The notes beneath the pieces are model-generated. The model searched no databases. It saw only the letters and a program-made list of their open reading frames with translations, and was not told the DNA's origin. Made by a program: the position numbers and the translations under genes. Positions 18,531-26,887 of a DNA stretch of 64,000 nt are shown here, piece after piece. The stretch spans positions 496,001-560,000 of the forward strand of contig NZ_JAATOV010000002.1 of the NCBI RefSeq assembly GCF_011806425.1. Reading direction: 5' to 3'. The DNA comes from Thalassospira lucentensis (GTDB lineage Bacteria > Pseudomonadota > Alphaproteobacteria > Rhodospirillales > Thalassospiraceae). Within the stretch, counting starts at the first letter, position 1. Every line of letters begins with the position of its first letter.

Positions 18531-20132
18531 ATGACGACTTCTTTGGAACGCAGACGTTTTTTGAAATCCGTGGCCGCTGCTGGTGTCATCCTTCCGGGGA
18601 TGTCGATGTTTGGTGCGGCAATGGCCGCCAATGACGCGCTTGAACTGGGCGATGCGCAAAAGTTTGATTTTGCGGCCTTAATTGACCGTGCGCGCACCAT
18701 GGCAGGCAACGAATATGTCGCCCCTATTGCCCCGGACCCATCAATTGTTGGCCGGATTGATTACGACACCCACGGCAAGCTGCATTACAAGCGCGATCAC
18801 GCGCCGTTTGCCGATGGATCGGGCACCTATCCGATGACCTTTTTCCATCTGGGCATGTATTTCGCAAAACCGGTACACATGTATTTGCTCGAAGGCGATG
18901 CAGCCCGCGAAGTTGTCTATCGCCCAGATTACTTTGACATGCCCGAAGACAGCATTGCGCGGAAACTGCCCGACAATAGTGGCTTTGCCGGGTTCCGCCT
19001 GCATGAAAATCTGGATCGGGATGACTGGAAAACCCAGGACTGGGCGGCGTTTCTTGGCGCGTCCTATTTCCGCGCCATCGGGGATGAAGGCCAATATGGC
19101 CTGTCTGCCCGTGGGATTGCGGTCAACACCGCAACTTCTAAGCCAGAAGAATTCCCAGATTTCCGCGAATTTTATATCGAACCGGCCAAATCAGCCGAAG
19201 ACCCGGTTACGATCTATGCCCTTCTCGATGGGCCAAGCATCACGGGTGCGTATAAATTCCTGCTGTATCGCGGCAAGGGTGTGACGATGGATATCGAAAA
19301 GCACCTGTTTATCCGCAAAGACATCGAACGTCTTGGCGTTGCACCGCTGACCAGCATGTTCTGGTATTCCGAACAAAACAAATCATTCCGCTTTGACTGG
19401 CGCCCGGAAGTTCATGATTCCGATGGGCTGGAACTTTGGACCGGTGGCGGCGAGCGCATCTGGCGCCAGCTGAACAACCCCGAAGTCATTCGTGCATCGG
19501 CCTTTGGCGACAATAACCCGCGCGGATTTGGCCTGATGCAGCGTGATCGCAATGTTACCCATTATCTGGACGGCGTGCGTTATCACCGCCGCCCCAGCCT
19601 GTGGGTTGAACCGCAAGGCGATTGGAAAAATGGTGCTGTCCAGCTGATCGAAATCCCGACCGATGATGAAATCCACGACAATATCGCATCGTTCTGGGTC
19701 CCCGAAGAACCGGCCAAGGCCGGCAACAGTTATGAGTTTAAATACCGCCTGTATTGGCAGGCCGAAAACCCATATCCGGTGACCGACCTTGCCAAAGCCA
19801 CCGCAACCCGGATGGGCCGCGGTGGGGAACCGGGGACCAACCGCCCGAAGGACGAGATCAAGTTTTCGGTCGAATTTGAAGGCGATGTTTTGGGCACCCT
19901 TGAATATGGCGAGTTCCCGGAAGTCATCGTTTCAACATCACGCGGCGAGATTGTCCGCACCAAGATCGAACCGATCATGGATACCCGGACGTGGCGTGCG
20001 GCCTTTGACCTTAAGGCAGCTGGCACAGACCCGGTTGATTTGCGGATGTATTTGAAACGCGGTGACGCACCGCTAAGCGAAACCTGGATGTTCCAGCATT
20101 TGCCCGCACTGCAAGGCCAAACGCAGAACTAA
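18531..20132 (+). CDS. opgD: Periplasmic glucan biosynthesis protein (OpgD/OpgG, MdoG family)
   Basis: 533-residue MdoG-family protein with a twin-arginine signal at the N-terminus (RRRFLKS followed by a hydrophobic stretch and AMA). Family blocks YFRAIGDEGQYGLSARG near residue 180 and NPRGFGLMQRDR near 325 are present. OpgG and OpgD act on osmoregulated periplasmic glucans; a Tat signal is characteristic of OpgD in E. coli. No opgH glucosyltransferase lies in the window, so the gene is separated from its expected partner. It stands alone and ends with a terminator. Confidence 0.85.
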   Translation: MTTSLERRRFLKSVAAAGVILPGMSMFGAAMAANDALELGDAQKFDFAALIDRARTMAGNEYVAPIAPDPSIVGRIDYDTHGKLHYKRDHAPFADGSGTYPMTFFHLGMYFAKPVHMYLLEGDAAREVVYRPDYFDMPEDSIARKLPDNSGFAGFRLHENLDRDDWKTQDWAAFLGASYFRAIGDEGQYGLSARGIAVNTATSKPEEFPDFREFYIEPAKSAEDPVTIYALLDGPSITGAYKFLLYRGKGVTMDIEKHLFIRKDIERLGVAPLTSMFWYSEQNKSFRFDWRPEVHDSDGLELWTGGGERIWRQLNNPEVIRASAFGDNNPRGFGLMQRDRNVTHYLDGVRYHRRPSLWVEPQGDWKNGAVQLIEIPTDDEIHDNIASFWVPEEPAKAGNSYEFKYRLYWQAENPYPVTDLAKATATRMGRGGEPGTNRPKDEIKFSVEFEGDVLGTLEYGEFPEVIVSTSRGEIVRTKIEPIMDTRTWRAAFDLKAAGTDPVDLRMYLKRGDAPLSETWMFQHLPALQGQTQN

Positions 20133-20162
20133 TCAGTCGTTTCAATCTTAAGACCCAACAGC

Positions 20163-20204
20163 AAACCCGCATTCCCAATGATGGAAATGCGGGTTTGTTT
20201 TTTT
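20163..20204 (+). terminator. Intrinsic terminator after opgD
   Basis: An 11-bp stem (AAACCCGCATT / AATGCGGGTTT) is followed by GTTTTTTT. The T-run touches the stop codon of the convergent GntR gene. Confidence 0.88.
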
Positions 20205-20907
20205 AAACCGCACGGCCCAGCGCCAGATTAAGCGAATTATCAATGTGGCGGCCAAGCGCGTCACAGGCCGCTTGGATATCGCCATCAAGCAGCGGTTCTA
20301 AAAACGCCATATGTTCATCCACAACGCGGTCCGCATTATAAGGGGTCACGCGGATAAGGGACTGAACCACCATTCGGGTTTTAATCGCGGCCACACGGTA
20401 AACGTTGTTGATCAACGCATTATGCATCGACCCAACAATATCGTCATGCATCTGCCAGTCATATGCCTGCATCTCGCCTGCCATATCCTCGCCCGGGTTT
20501 CGGCCGATCCGCGACCGAAAATCCTTATGCCAGTCAACCCAGGCTTGGCGCTGGGATGCCGGGATATTGTCTTTGGCATTGCGCAGGGCCTCAATCTCAA
20601 TCATGCGGCGCAATTGATAGGCATCGCGCACAAACGAAATATCAAGGCTGGGAACCATCAGGCCCCGCTGCGGCAGCGTTTGCAAAAGCCCTTCGGCCTC
20701 TAATCTTGAGACGGCCTCGCGGACGGCACCAAGGGTGGTGTCGGTCATGACGACAAGTTCGCGCTGCGAGACGACTTGGCCGGGACGGAGTCTGCCAATA
20801 TTGAGAAATTTTTCAATTCGTTCATACGCCAGACGTCGCAGAAGCTCCCCTGAATTCCTTTTTGGTTTGCTGCTATCGTCTTGAACAATATTCATTTTTT
20901 CAGTCAA
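20203..20907 (-). CDS. GntR family transcriptional regulator (FadR/FCD subfamily)
   Basis: 234-residue regulator with an N-terminal winged helix (RPGQVVSQRELVVMTDTTLGAVREAVSRLEAEGLL, about residues 40-75) and an all-helical FCD ligand domain (about 90-225) with metal/ligand residues of the VDEHMAFLEPLLDGD and ALGRHID type. A GGAGAGGG ribosome site fits the TTG at 20907; ATG at 20895 is the alternative. It is divergent from the TRAP-dehydrogenase operon, with four TTAG-type half-sites between the genes, so it most likely represses that operon until a sugar acid or related ligand binds. Confidence 0.88.
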   Translation of the reverse strand: MTEKMNIVQDDSSKPKRNSGELLRRLAYERIEKFLNIGRLRPGQVVSQRELVVMTDTTLGAVREAVSRLEAEGLLQTLPQRGLMVPSLDISFVRDAYQLRRMIEIEALRNAKDNIPASQRQAWVDWHKDFRSRIGRNPGEDMAGEMQAYDWQMHDDIVGSMHNALINNVYRVAAIKTRMVVQSLIRVTPYNADRVVDEHMAFLEPLLDGDIQAACDALGRHIDNSLNLALGRAV

Positions 20908-20943
20908 ACCCGCCCTCTCCCTGGTTTTATGTGATGCTTTCTT

Positions 20944-21014
20944 GCTAACAATAAACTGACATGTTAGCTGTATTTTGATTGCACGTTAGTGATGCATTAA
21001 TTGCAAAACTAACA
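20944..21014. promoter_or_regulatory. Candidate GntR operator region with four half-sites
   Basis: Two inverted repeats fill the gap between gntR and dctP: GCTAACA (20944-20950) with TGTTAGC (20962-20968), and ACGTTAGT (20983-20990) with ACTAACAT (21008-21015). All share a TTAG/CTAA core. Position and symmetry suggest binding sites of the adjacent regulator. Confidence 0.5.
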
Positions 21015-21029
21015 TCAATGGGAGGAAAT

Positions 21030-22040
21030 ATGAAAACAGTATTCAAGACTTTTGGCGCCCTTGCGCTGAGTCTCATCGCAGTCAGTGCAGCACACGCTGA
21101 AACCCTGCGTTTTGCCACCACCCTGCCTGAGGCAGACAACCCCGAAACCCGCGCCATGAAGGCGTTCAAGCAGTATGTTGAATTTCACTCAAACGGTGAA
21201 GTCGACGTGCAGCTTCTTCATGGTGGAGTCGGCGGTGACCGCGAACTTCTGGAAAATGTCCGTAACAACATCTTCCAGATGACGGCCACCACGGATGGCG
21301 CCTTGGCATCCTTCTACCCAAAAGTTCAGGTTTTGTCGGTTCCGTACCTGTTCCGCTCGACCCGTTCAGCGATGACTTTCATGAACGAAGCCCCGATTAT
21401 GGATGACTTCGTCAAAGACGTCGAAGAAACCTCTGGTCTGCGTATTGTTGGCTTTGCTGCGGATGGTTTCCGTAACTTCGTCAATAACAAGCACCCGATC
21501 AAAATGCCAAAAGACCTTGAAGGTCTGAAACTGCGTTCGATGGAAAGCCCGGTGATGATTTCCTTGATGGAAAGCCTCGGCGCGGCACCTACGCCGATTC
21601 CGTTCCCGGAAAGTGCGATGGCCATCCGTCAGGGCGTTGTTGACGGTGGTGAAAACCCGCCTTCAACCGTGATCAACGGTGGTTGGGCCGAAGTGATCAA
21701 GTACATGTCACTTGATGAGCACATCTTCTCGGCCGTGTTCACCTATGTAAATCCGTCCTTCCTTGATGGTCTGGATGAACAGAGCCGTGCGGCGGTCTTG
21801 GATGGGGTTCAGTTGTACGACTCGATCATGCTTGCGGGCAAAGGCCAGGGCTACCTGACCGATACCCAGCGCATTCGCGATATGGGCGTTGAAGTTTACG
21901 TCAACTCCCCCGAAGAAAAGCAGGCGCTGCGTGATGCGTCTCAGCAGCCGGTTATCGACTTCTTGTCCGAAGAACTTGGCGCTGAGTTCGTGCAGAACTT
22001 CATTGCTGAAGTCAAAGAAACCGAAGGCAAGCTGTACTAA
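21030..22040 (+). CDS. dctP: TRAP transporter substrate-binding protein (DctP family)
   Basis: 336-residue periplasmic receptor with a signal peptide (about residues 1-22, ending AHA). The DctP fold is shown by LKLRSMESPVMISLMESLGAAPTPIPF near residue 168, whose Arg normally clamps the ligand carboxylate, and GVVDGGENPPST near 205. GGAGG precedes the ATG at 21030, which excludes a longer in-frame start. It is followed by the membrane subunits and by three catabolic enzymes, so it probably captures the organic or sugar acid that those enzymes break down. Confidence 0.9.
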   Translation: MKTVFKTFGALALSLIAVSAAHAETLRFATTLPEADNPETRAMKAFKQYVEFHSNGEVDVQLLHGGVGGDRELLENVRNNIFQMTATTDGALASFYPKVQVLSVPYLFRSTRSAMTFMNEAPIMDDFVKDVEETSGLRIVGFAADGFRNFVNNKHPIKMPKDLEGLKLRSMESPVMISLMESLGAAPTPIPFPESAMAIRQGVVDGGENPPSTVINGGWAEVIKYMSLDEHIFSAVFTYVNPSFLDGLDEQSRAAVLDGVQLYDSIMLAGKGQGYLTDTQRIRDMGVEVYVNSPEEKQALRDASQQPVIDFLSEELGAEFVQNFIAEVKETEGKLY

Positions 22041-22070
22041 GTCTGAGTACACGCGCTTTCTGCGAATAAG

Positions 22071-22096
22071 CCGCCACTCCCACCCGGGGGTGGCGG
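22071..22096 (+). other. Stem-loop between dctP and dctQ
   Basis: CCGCCAC-t-CCC pairs with GGG-g-GTGGCGG. No T-run follows. Such intercistronic hairpins often stabilise the upstream message, giving more binding protein than permease. Confidence 0.55.
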
Positions 22097-22124
22097 AACC
22101 TTATCATTCCCGGGAATTAAAACC

Positions 22125-22631
22125 ATGACAGCAACCACACCGGCGCGCCAGCAGAACGTATTTCTGCGCTGGTCTCGCAGGTTGGCGGATGCCACCGAAT
22201 GGCTGGCCGCAGTCATTCTTGGCTTGATCATCGTCGTCAATCTGACCGCCGTTGTCGCCCGCTATATCTTTTCATCCCCCGTTGGATGGAGCGAAGAAGC
22301 CATGCGTTATGGCATCGTTTGGGCGGTCTATCTTGCCGCTGGGGCAACGTTCCGGCACGGCGAACAAATGGCGATCGATTTGTTCCAGCACCCGATATTC
22401 TTAAGAATTTCGGCCAACATATCGCTTATTGCAACACTTGCGCTTTCCGGCGTTGTGGTCGCGGTTGGCTTTCCATTTTTGCTTGATACCGGCCAAGTGT
22501 CGCCGTCAATCCGCATCCCGATGTGGATCCCCTATGCGTCGGTTGTTGTCGGTTATCTGATGATCGCAATTCAGGCGATTGCCGCCTACTTCGATCCCCC
22601 AGCCCCCAACAGAGGGGAGGAAGAAGAATGA
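22125..22631 (+). CDS. dctQ: TRAP transporter small permease (DctQ family)
   Basis: 168-residue protein with four predicted membrane helices and the family block ARYIFSSPVGWSEEAMRYGIVWAVYLAAG near residue 45. It forms the small membrane subunit that pairs with DctM for sodium-driven uptake. Its TGA overlaps the ATG of dctM (ATGA). It starts 84 bases after dctP, beyond the intercistronic hairpin. Confidence 0.88.
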   Translation: MTATTPARQQNVFLRWSRRLADATEWLAAVILGLIIVVNLTAVVARYIFSSPVGWSEEAMRYGIVWAVYLAAGATFRHGEQMAIDLFQHPIFLRISANISLIATLALSGVVVAVGFPFLLDTGQVSPSIRIPMWIPYASVVVGYLMIAIQAIAAYFDPPAPNRGEEEE

Positions 22632-23905
22632 GTCCCGTAGCTGTATTTGCCATGTTCTTTGGGCTGGTTCTTGCCAGTGTACCAATTGCCGTTTCTTTGG
22701 GTTTGACCGGTGCGGCGTCCGCATGGTTTGCCAACTTCCCAATGGTTCTGATCCCGAACCGCTTTTTCAGTTCGCTTGATAACTTTTCGCTCCTCGCGGC
22801 ACCATTTTATATCTTTGCGGGCGAACTGATGAACCGTGGTGGGATCACCGAAACCCTGATCACCTTTGCGGCCAAAACCACCCGTTGGCTGCGTGGTGGT
22901 GCTGCCTATGCCAACATTTTGGCATCGGTATTCTTTGCAGGCATCTCGGGAACCGCCATCGCCGATACCGCAGCCCTTGGTAAGATCTTTATCAACGGCA
23001 TGCCCAAACAGGGTTACACCCGCGAATTTTCCGCCGCGGTCACGGTCGCAAGTTCGATGATCGGGCCGATTATTCCGCCGTCCGTCATCATGATCGTTTA
23101 TGCATCTGTCGCACAGGTTTCGATCATCAAGCTGTTTATCGCCGGGATCATTCCGGGCCTTCTTCTTGGTTTTGCATGTGCGGTTGTTGTCTTTATCGTC
23201 GGCGCGACCAAGGGCCTGCCAAAAGGCGAAATCGAAGCGGTCAAAAAACCATTGGGCTCTTTGGTGATCGAAAGCCTTCTGGTGTTTTCAATCCCGGTCT
23301 TTATCGTAACAGGTACCCTTTCAGGCGCCTTTACCGCGACCGAAGCCGGTGGCATTGCCTGCGTTTATGCGTTCGTTCTGGCGCGCTTCATCCTACGTAG
23401 CCTGTCAAACAAGGATGTGTTTGGTGCGCTTAAAACCTCCATTCGGACGACTTCAAGCCTGTATCTTGTCGTCGCGGGTGCATCGGTCCTGTCCTATGTG
23501 CTGACCGTGACGGGCGCCACAAGTGGTATCCGCGAATTGACCGGCTTGTTTGCCGATAATCCGACGGTGTTCTTGTTCTTTGTTTTAGCGGTTCTGACGA
23601 TTGCTGGCTTCTTCCTTGAACCGGGTGTTCAGGTTCTGCTGCTTGCGCCGATTTTCCTGCCGATTGCGCGCAGCCTTGGCATCGACGAAATGCAGTTTGC
23701 AATCGTCTTCCTGCTTTCGGGGACCTTAAGCCTGATGACCCCGCCGGTTGGCGTCTGTCTGTTTGTCGCCGCACAAATAGGCAACATCAAAATCAACCGC
23801 ATGTTTATCGCGATTCTCCCATTCCTGATCGCGCAGTTTGCAGCCATTGCACTGCTGATCTTCTGGCCGGATCTCGTGACCTTCCTTCCCAATCTTGTCG
23901 AGTAA
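22628..23905 (+). CDS. dctM: TRAP transporter large permease (DctM family)
   Basis: 425-residue, roughly 11- to 12-helix permease. Family blocks include APFYIFAGELMNRGGITETLI near residue 60, SVFFAGISGTAIADTAALG near 100, GPIIPPSVIMIVYA near 145, and LMTPPVGVCLFVAA near 370. ATG at 22628 overlaps the end of dctQ; longer readings into dctQ are not credible. Substrate specificity is set by DctP, not by this subunit. Confidence 0.9.
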   Translation: MSPVAVFAMFFGLVLASVPIAVSLGLTGAASAWFANFPMVLIPNRFFSSLDNFSLLAAPFYIFAGELMNRGGITETLITFAAKTTRWLRGGAAYANILASVFFAGISGTAIADTAALGKIFINGMPKQGYTREFSAAVTVASSMIGPIIPPSVIMIVYASVAQVSIIKLFIAGIIPGLLLGFACAVVVFIVGATKGLPKGEIEAVKKPLGSLVIESLLVFSIPVFIVTGTLSGAFTATEAGGIACVYAFVLARFILRSLSNKDVFGALKTSIRTTSSLYLVVAGASVLSYVLTVTGATSGIRELTGLFADNPTVFLFFVLAVLTIAGFFLEPGVQVLLLAPIFLPIARSLGIDEMQFAIVFLLSGTLSLMTPPVGVCLFVAAQIGNIKINRMFIAILPFLIAQFAAIALLIFWPDLVTFLPNLVE

Positions 23906-23911
23906 CAACAC

Positions 23912-24910
23912 ATGACAGCAAATAAAGTGCTCGTTCTGACCGAGCAATTCACCAATCAATGCAGCCTTTTCGATCCGCTTCGTGAGGCTGGCTATGTTGT
24001 CGAAGTAAACGAAACCGGCCGTCTGCCAGATGAACAGCGCCTCAAAGAGCTTTTGTCAAAAGACGTGGTTGCCACCATCGCCGGCGGCGAACCCTATACC
24101 CCCGATGTGATCGCATCGGCCAGCGACCTTAAAATCATCGCGCGCTGGGGCGTCGGTTATGACAAGGTAAACGTTCCTGCGGCGACTGCTGCGGGTATTC
24201 CGTTGGCAATGGCATTTGGCCAGAACCATGAAAGCGTCGCCGAATATGCACACGCCATGGCTTTGTCGCTGGCATGTGGCATTGGCCGCCGTGATGCCAT
24301 GGTCAAAGAAGGCAACTGGACCTTTGATGGTTTCCATCCTGGTCTTTGGGGCCGGACCGCTGGTTTGATCGGTTTGGGTCGTATCGGTGGTGCGATGGCA
24401 CGCCGTCTGAACGGTCAGGGCATGAAAGTCATGGTCTTTGATCCGTTCCTGACCGAAGAACAAGCCAAAGAAGCCAACGTCATTTCCGTTTCGCTTGAAA
24501 CCGTTCTTGCCGAATCTGACCTGATTTCGGTGCATGCGCCGTCAACGCCAGAAACCCGTCATATCCTGAATGACGAAGCGTTCGCCAAAATGAAAAACAG
24601 CGTCATCGTGATCAACACGTCACGTGGCCCGCTGATTGACGAAGCCGCCTTGGTCCGTGCACTTGAAAGCGGTCAGATCGCTGGTGCGGGTCTTGATGTG
24701 TTTGAAACCGAACCGCTGCCAGCGGGCAGTGCGCTTCGTGGTTTCGCCAACGTTATCCTTAGCCCGCATGTCTCAGGCATGGACAAAATGGCAGAAGAGC
24801 GCGTAACAGGCCGTTGCGTTGCGAACATTCTGGCATGGCTGAATGGAAATCCATCTGAATTGACACCGTATGTCGTCAATCCTGAAACACTTGCTGCCGG
24901 TCAGGAGTAA
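23912..24910 (+). CDS. D-isomer-specific 2-hydroxyacid dehydrogenase
   Basis: 332-residue NAD(P)-dependent dehydrogenase of the phosphoglycerate dehydrogenase/glyoxylate reductase group. The cofactor motif GLIGLGRIGGAMARRL is near residue 148; the catalytic triad appears as Arg in NTSRGPL near 233, Glu in FETEPLP near 265, and His in SPHVSGM near 285. It starts 6 bases after dctM and shares the GntR-controlled transcript with a DHDPS-family enzyme and a sugar kinase. Reduction of a 2-keto acid or oxidation of the imported 2-hydroxy acid is likely; the compound is unknown. Confidence 0.87.
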   Translation: MTANKVLVLTEQFTNQCSLFDPLREAGYVVEVNETGRLPDEQRLKELLSKDVVATIAGGEPYTPDVIASASDLKIIARWGVGYDKVNVPAATAAGIPLAMAFGQNHESVAEYAHAMALSLACGIGRRDAMVKEGNWTFDGFHPGLWGRTAGLIGLGRIGGAMARRLNGQGMKVMVFDPFLTEEQAKEANVISVSLETVLAESDLISVHAPSTPETRHILNDEAFAKMKNSVIVINTSRGPLIDEAALVRALESGQIAGAGLDVFETEPLPAGSALRGFANVILSPHVSGMDKMAEERVTGRCVANILAWLNGNPSELTPYVVNPETLAAGQE

Positions 24911-24916
24911 TAGAAC

Positions 24917-25855
24917 ATGAGTAAAATCGCCCACGGTATCATTCCCGTCATGCTGACCCCGTTCGACACGAACGGCAACATCGATTGGGAAGACTACGAA
25001 AAACTGATCGAATGGTATCTGGCCAATGGCGCAGAATCACTGTTTGCCGTCTGCCAGTCGTCGGAAATGCAGTTCCTGTCGCTTCAGGAACGCGTTGATC
25101 TTGCGAAATTCACCGCCGAAAAAGTTGCCGGTCGCGTTCCGGTCGTTGCATCAGGTCACGTTTCAGACGCCCTGGACGATCAGAAAGCTGAACTTGGTGC
25201 ATTGGTCGATACCGGTGTTGATGGAATTGTTCTTGTTTCCAACCGTCTTGCCAAGGCAGACGAAGGAAGCGACGTTCTGCGTGCCAACCTTGATGCGATT
25301 CTTGATCACCTGCCAGCAGACATGCAGCTTGGCATGTATGAATGCCCAGCACCGTATCGCCGTCTTCTGACCGATGATGAAATTTCATATTGCGCCCAGA
25401 CCGGTCGTTTCAGCCTGCTCAAAGACGTTTCTTGCGATCTTGAGACGGTTAAACGCCGGATTGAACTGACGAAGGGCACCCCGTTTGGCATCAACAATGC
25501 CAATGCGGCGATTGCTTGGAAAGCGCTTCAGGCGGGCTCAACCGGCTTCTGTGGTGTGTTTAACAACATCCACCCGGATCTGTATCGTTGGATCAAAGAT
25601 CACGGCAAAGACAACATGGAACTGGCCGAAGAACTGGCTGTCTTCCTGGTTCTTTCCGCTGCGACCGAACCGATGGGCTATCCGAAGCTGGCAAAACAGT
25701 ATCACCAGCGTATCGGCACCCTTAAATCCGATAATTGCCGTGTGATCGATTTTGATATCCGCGAACGTTTCTGGGCTTTGGACGATGTGATGGATCGCGT
25801 TGTCCAAGGTACCGAATACTTCCGCGCTAAGATCGCTGCTCTTGGAGCCAACTAA
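24917..25855 (+). CDS. Dihydrodipicolinate synthase family protein (lyase/aldolase)
   Basis: 312-residue TIM-barrel enzyme of the DapA/NAL superfamily. GIIPVMLTPF opens the barrel, MYECPAPYRR near residue 140 supplies the catalytic Tyr, and LLKDVSCD near 173 holds the Schiff-base Lys. Operon context argues against lysine synthesis and for cleavage of a 2-keto sugar acid or similar compound. It lies 6 bases after the dehydrogenase, and its TAA overlaps the next ATG. Confidence 0.87.
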   Translation: MSKIAHGIIPVMLTPFDTNGNIDWEDYEKLIEWYLANGAESLFAVCQSSEMQFLSLQERVDLAKFTAEKVAGRVPVVASGHVSDALDDQKAELGALVDTGVDGIVLVSNRLAKADEGSDVLRANLDAILDHLPADMQLGMYECPAPYRRLLTDDEISYCAQTGRFSLLKDVSCDLETVKRRIELTKGTPFGINNANAAIAWKALQAGSTGFCGVFNNIHPDLYRWIKDHGKDNMELAEELAVFLVLSAATEPMGYPKLAKQYHQRIGTLKSDNCRVIDFDIRERFWALDDVMDRVVQGTEYFRAKIAALGAN

Positions 25856-26775
25856 TGTCGATCACCGTTTTTGGATCGGTTAATCTCGATTTTACGGTCT
25901 ATGTAAACAGTCTCCCCCGCGCGGGGGAGACTTTGCATGCGCTGCGTCAGATTTCCGGCCTCGGCGGCAAAGGCGCTAATCAGGCTGTCGCTGCCACCAA
26001 ACTCAGCACCGACAAAGTCCGGTTTGTGACGGCCCTTGGCAAAGATGCCTTTGCCGACACCATCCGTGCCGAGCTTTCGGGCTATGGCGTGGATATGTCC
26101 GACATCAAAACCTTTGATGAAGCGGCAAGTGGCAATGCGTTGATCCATGTCGACAAGGAATCGCAAAACACCATTACGGTGGTTGGCGGGGCCAATATGG
26201 CATGGGCGGATGACGGACCGGATGCCGCAGTGTTTGACGGGTGCAAAGTGGCGGTATTTCAGTTCGAAACACCGATCAAAGCAACCCTTGCGGCAATGCA
26301 GGCCGCCAAGCAACGCGGTGCCACCGTGATCCTTGATCCGGCACCGGTTCCAGACGCACCGATTGATGCGGTTTTGGCCGCAGCAGACGTCGTCACCCCC
26401 AACGAAACCGAGGCAGAAGCCCTAACAGGGATTCGTCCGGTCGACAAAGAATCTGCGCTTCGCGCCGCCCACGCACTTGTTGCGATGGGACCGTCGCTTG
26501 CGGTGGTTAAAATGGGGGCCAACGGCCTTTACTACGCGACCAAGAATGGCACTGTCGGATATATGCTTCCGTTTAAGGTGAACGCCATTGACGCGGTTGC
26601 CGCGGGTGATTGCTTCTGCGGCGCCTTGGCCGTCGCACTGAGCGAAGGCATGGATACCGAAGACGCCCTTCGCTTTGCATCGGGTGCGGGCGCGCTTGCC
26701 ACCACCCAATATGGGGCAGCGGCATCGGCACCAAGCCGTGCGGATCTTGATAGGCTGGTATCGCAACCGGCCTAA
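25855..26775 (+). CDS. PfkB family carbohydrate kinase (ribokinase-like)
   Basis: 306-residue ribokinase-fold kinase. The PfkB signatures are present: GGKGANQAVAA near residue 38, ILDPAPVPD near 160, NETEAEALTG near 184 and DAVAAGDCFCGALA near 243 with the catalytic Asp in AGD. The start overlaps the preceding stop (TAATG). It probably phosphorylates a sugar or sugar-acid intermediate of the pathway encoded by the same operon. A bidirectional terminator ends the transcript. Confidence 0.87.
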   Translation: MSITVFGSVNLDFTVYVNSLPRAGETLHALRQISGLGGKGANQAVAATKLSTDKVRFVTALGKDAFADTIRAELSGYGVDMSDIKTFDEAASGNALIHVDKESQNTITVVGGANMAWADDGPDAAVFDGCKVAVFQFETPIKATLAAMQAAKQRGATVILDPAPVPDAPIDAVLAAADVVTPNETEAEALTGIRPVDKESALRAAHALVAMGPSLAVVKMGANGLYYATKNGTVGYMLPFKVNAIDAVAAGDCFCGALAVALSEGMDTEDALRFASGAGALATTQYGAAASAPSRADLDRLVSQPA

Positions 26776-26833
26776 GCAACATCGACATTGATGTATCCTT
26801 TTGACGGCAACGCCAACTAGGATCAGCAGTCAT

Positions 26834-26866
26834 AAAAAAAGCCCATCGGTTCGCCGATGGGCTTTT
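26834..26866. terminator. Bidirectional terminator between the kinase operon and the SLC13 gene
   Basis: AAAAAAGCCCATCGG pairs with CCGATGGGCTTTTT around a TTCG tetraloop, with A-run before and T-run after. It serves both convergent transcripts. Confidence 0.92.
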
Positions 26867-26887
26867 TCGTTGATATGCCAGCTTGGC

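Noticed and set aside
24917..25855. dapA for lysine synthesis
   Set aside because: The gene lies inside a GntR/TRAP catabolic operon, which argues for a paralogue with another substrate.
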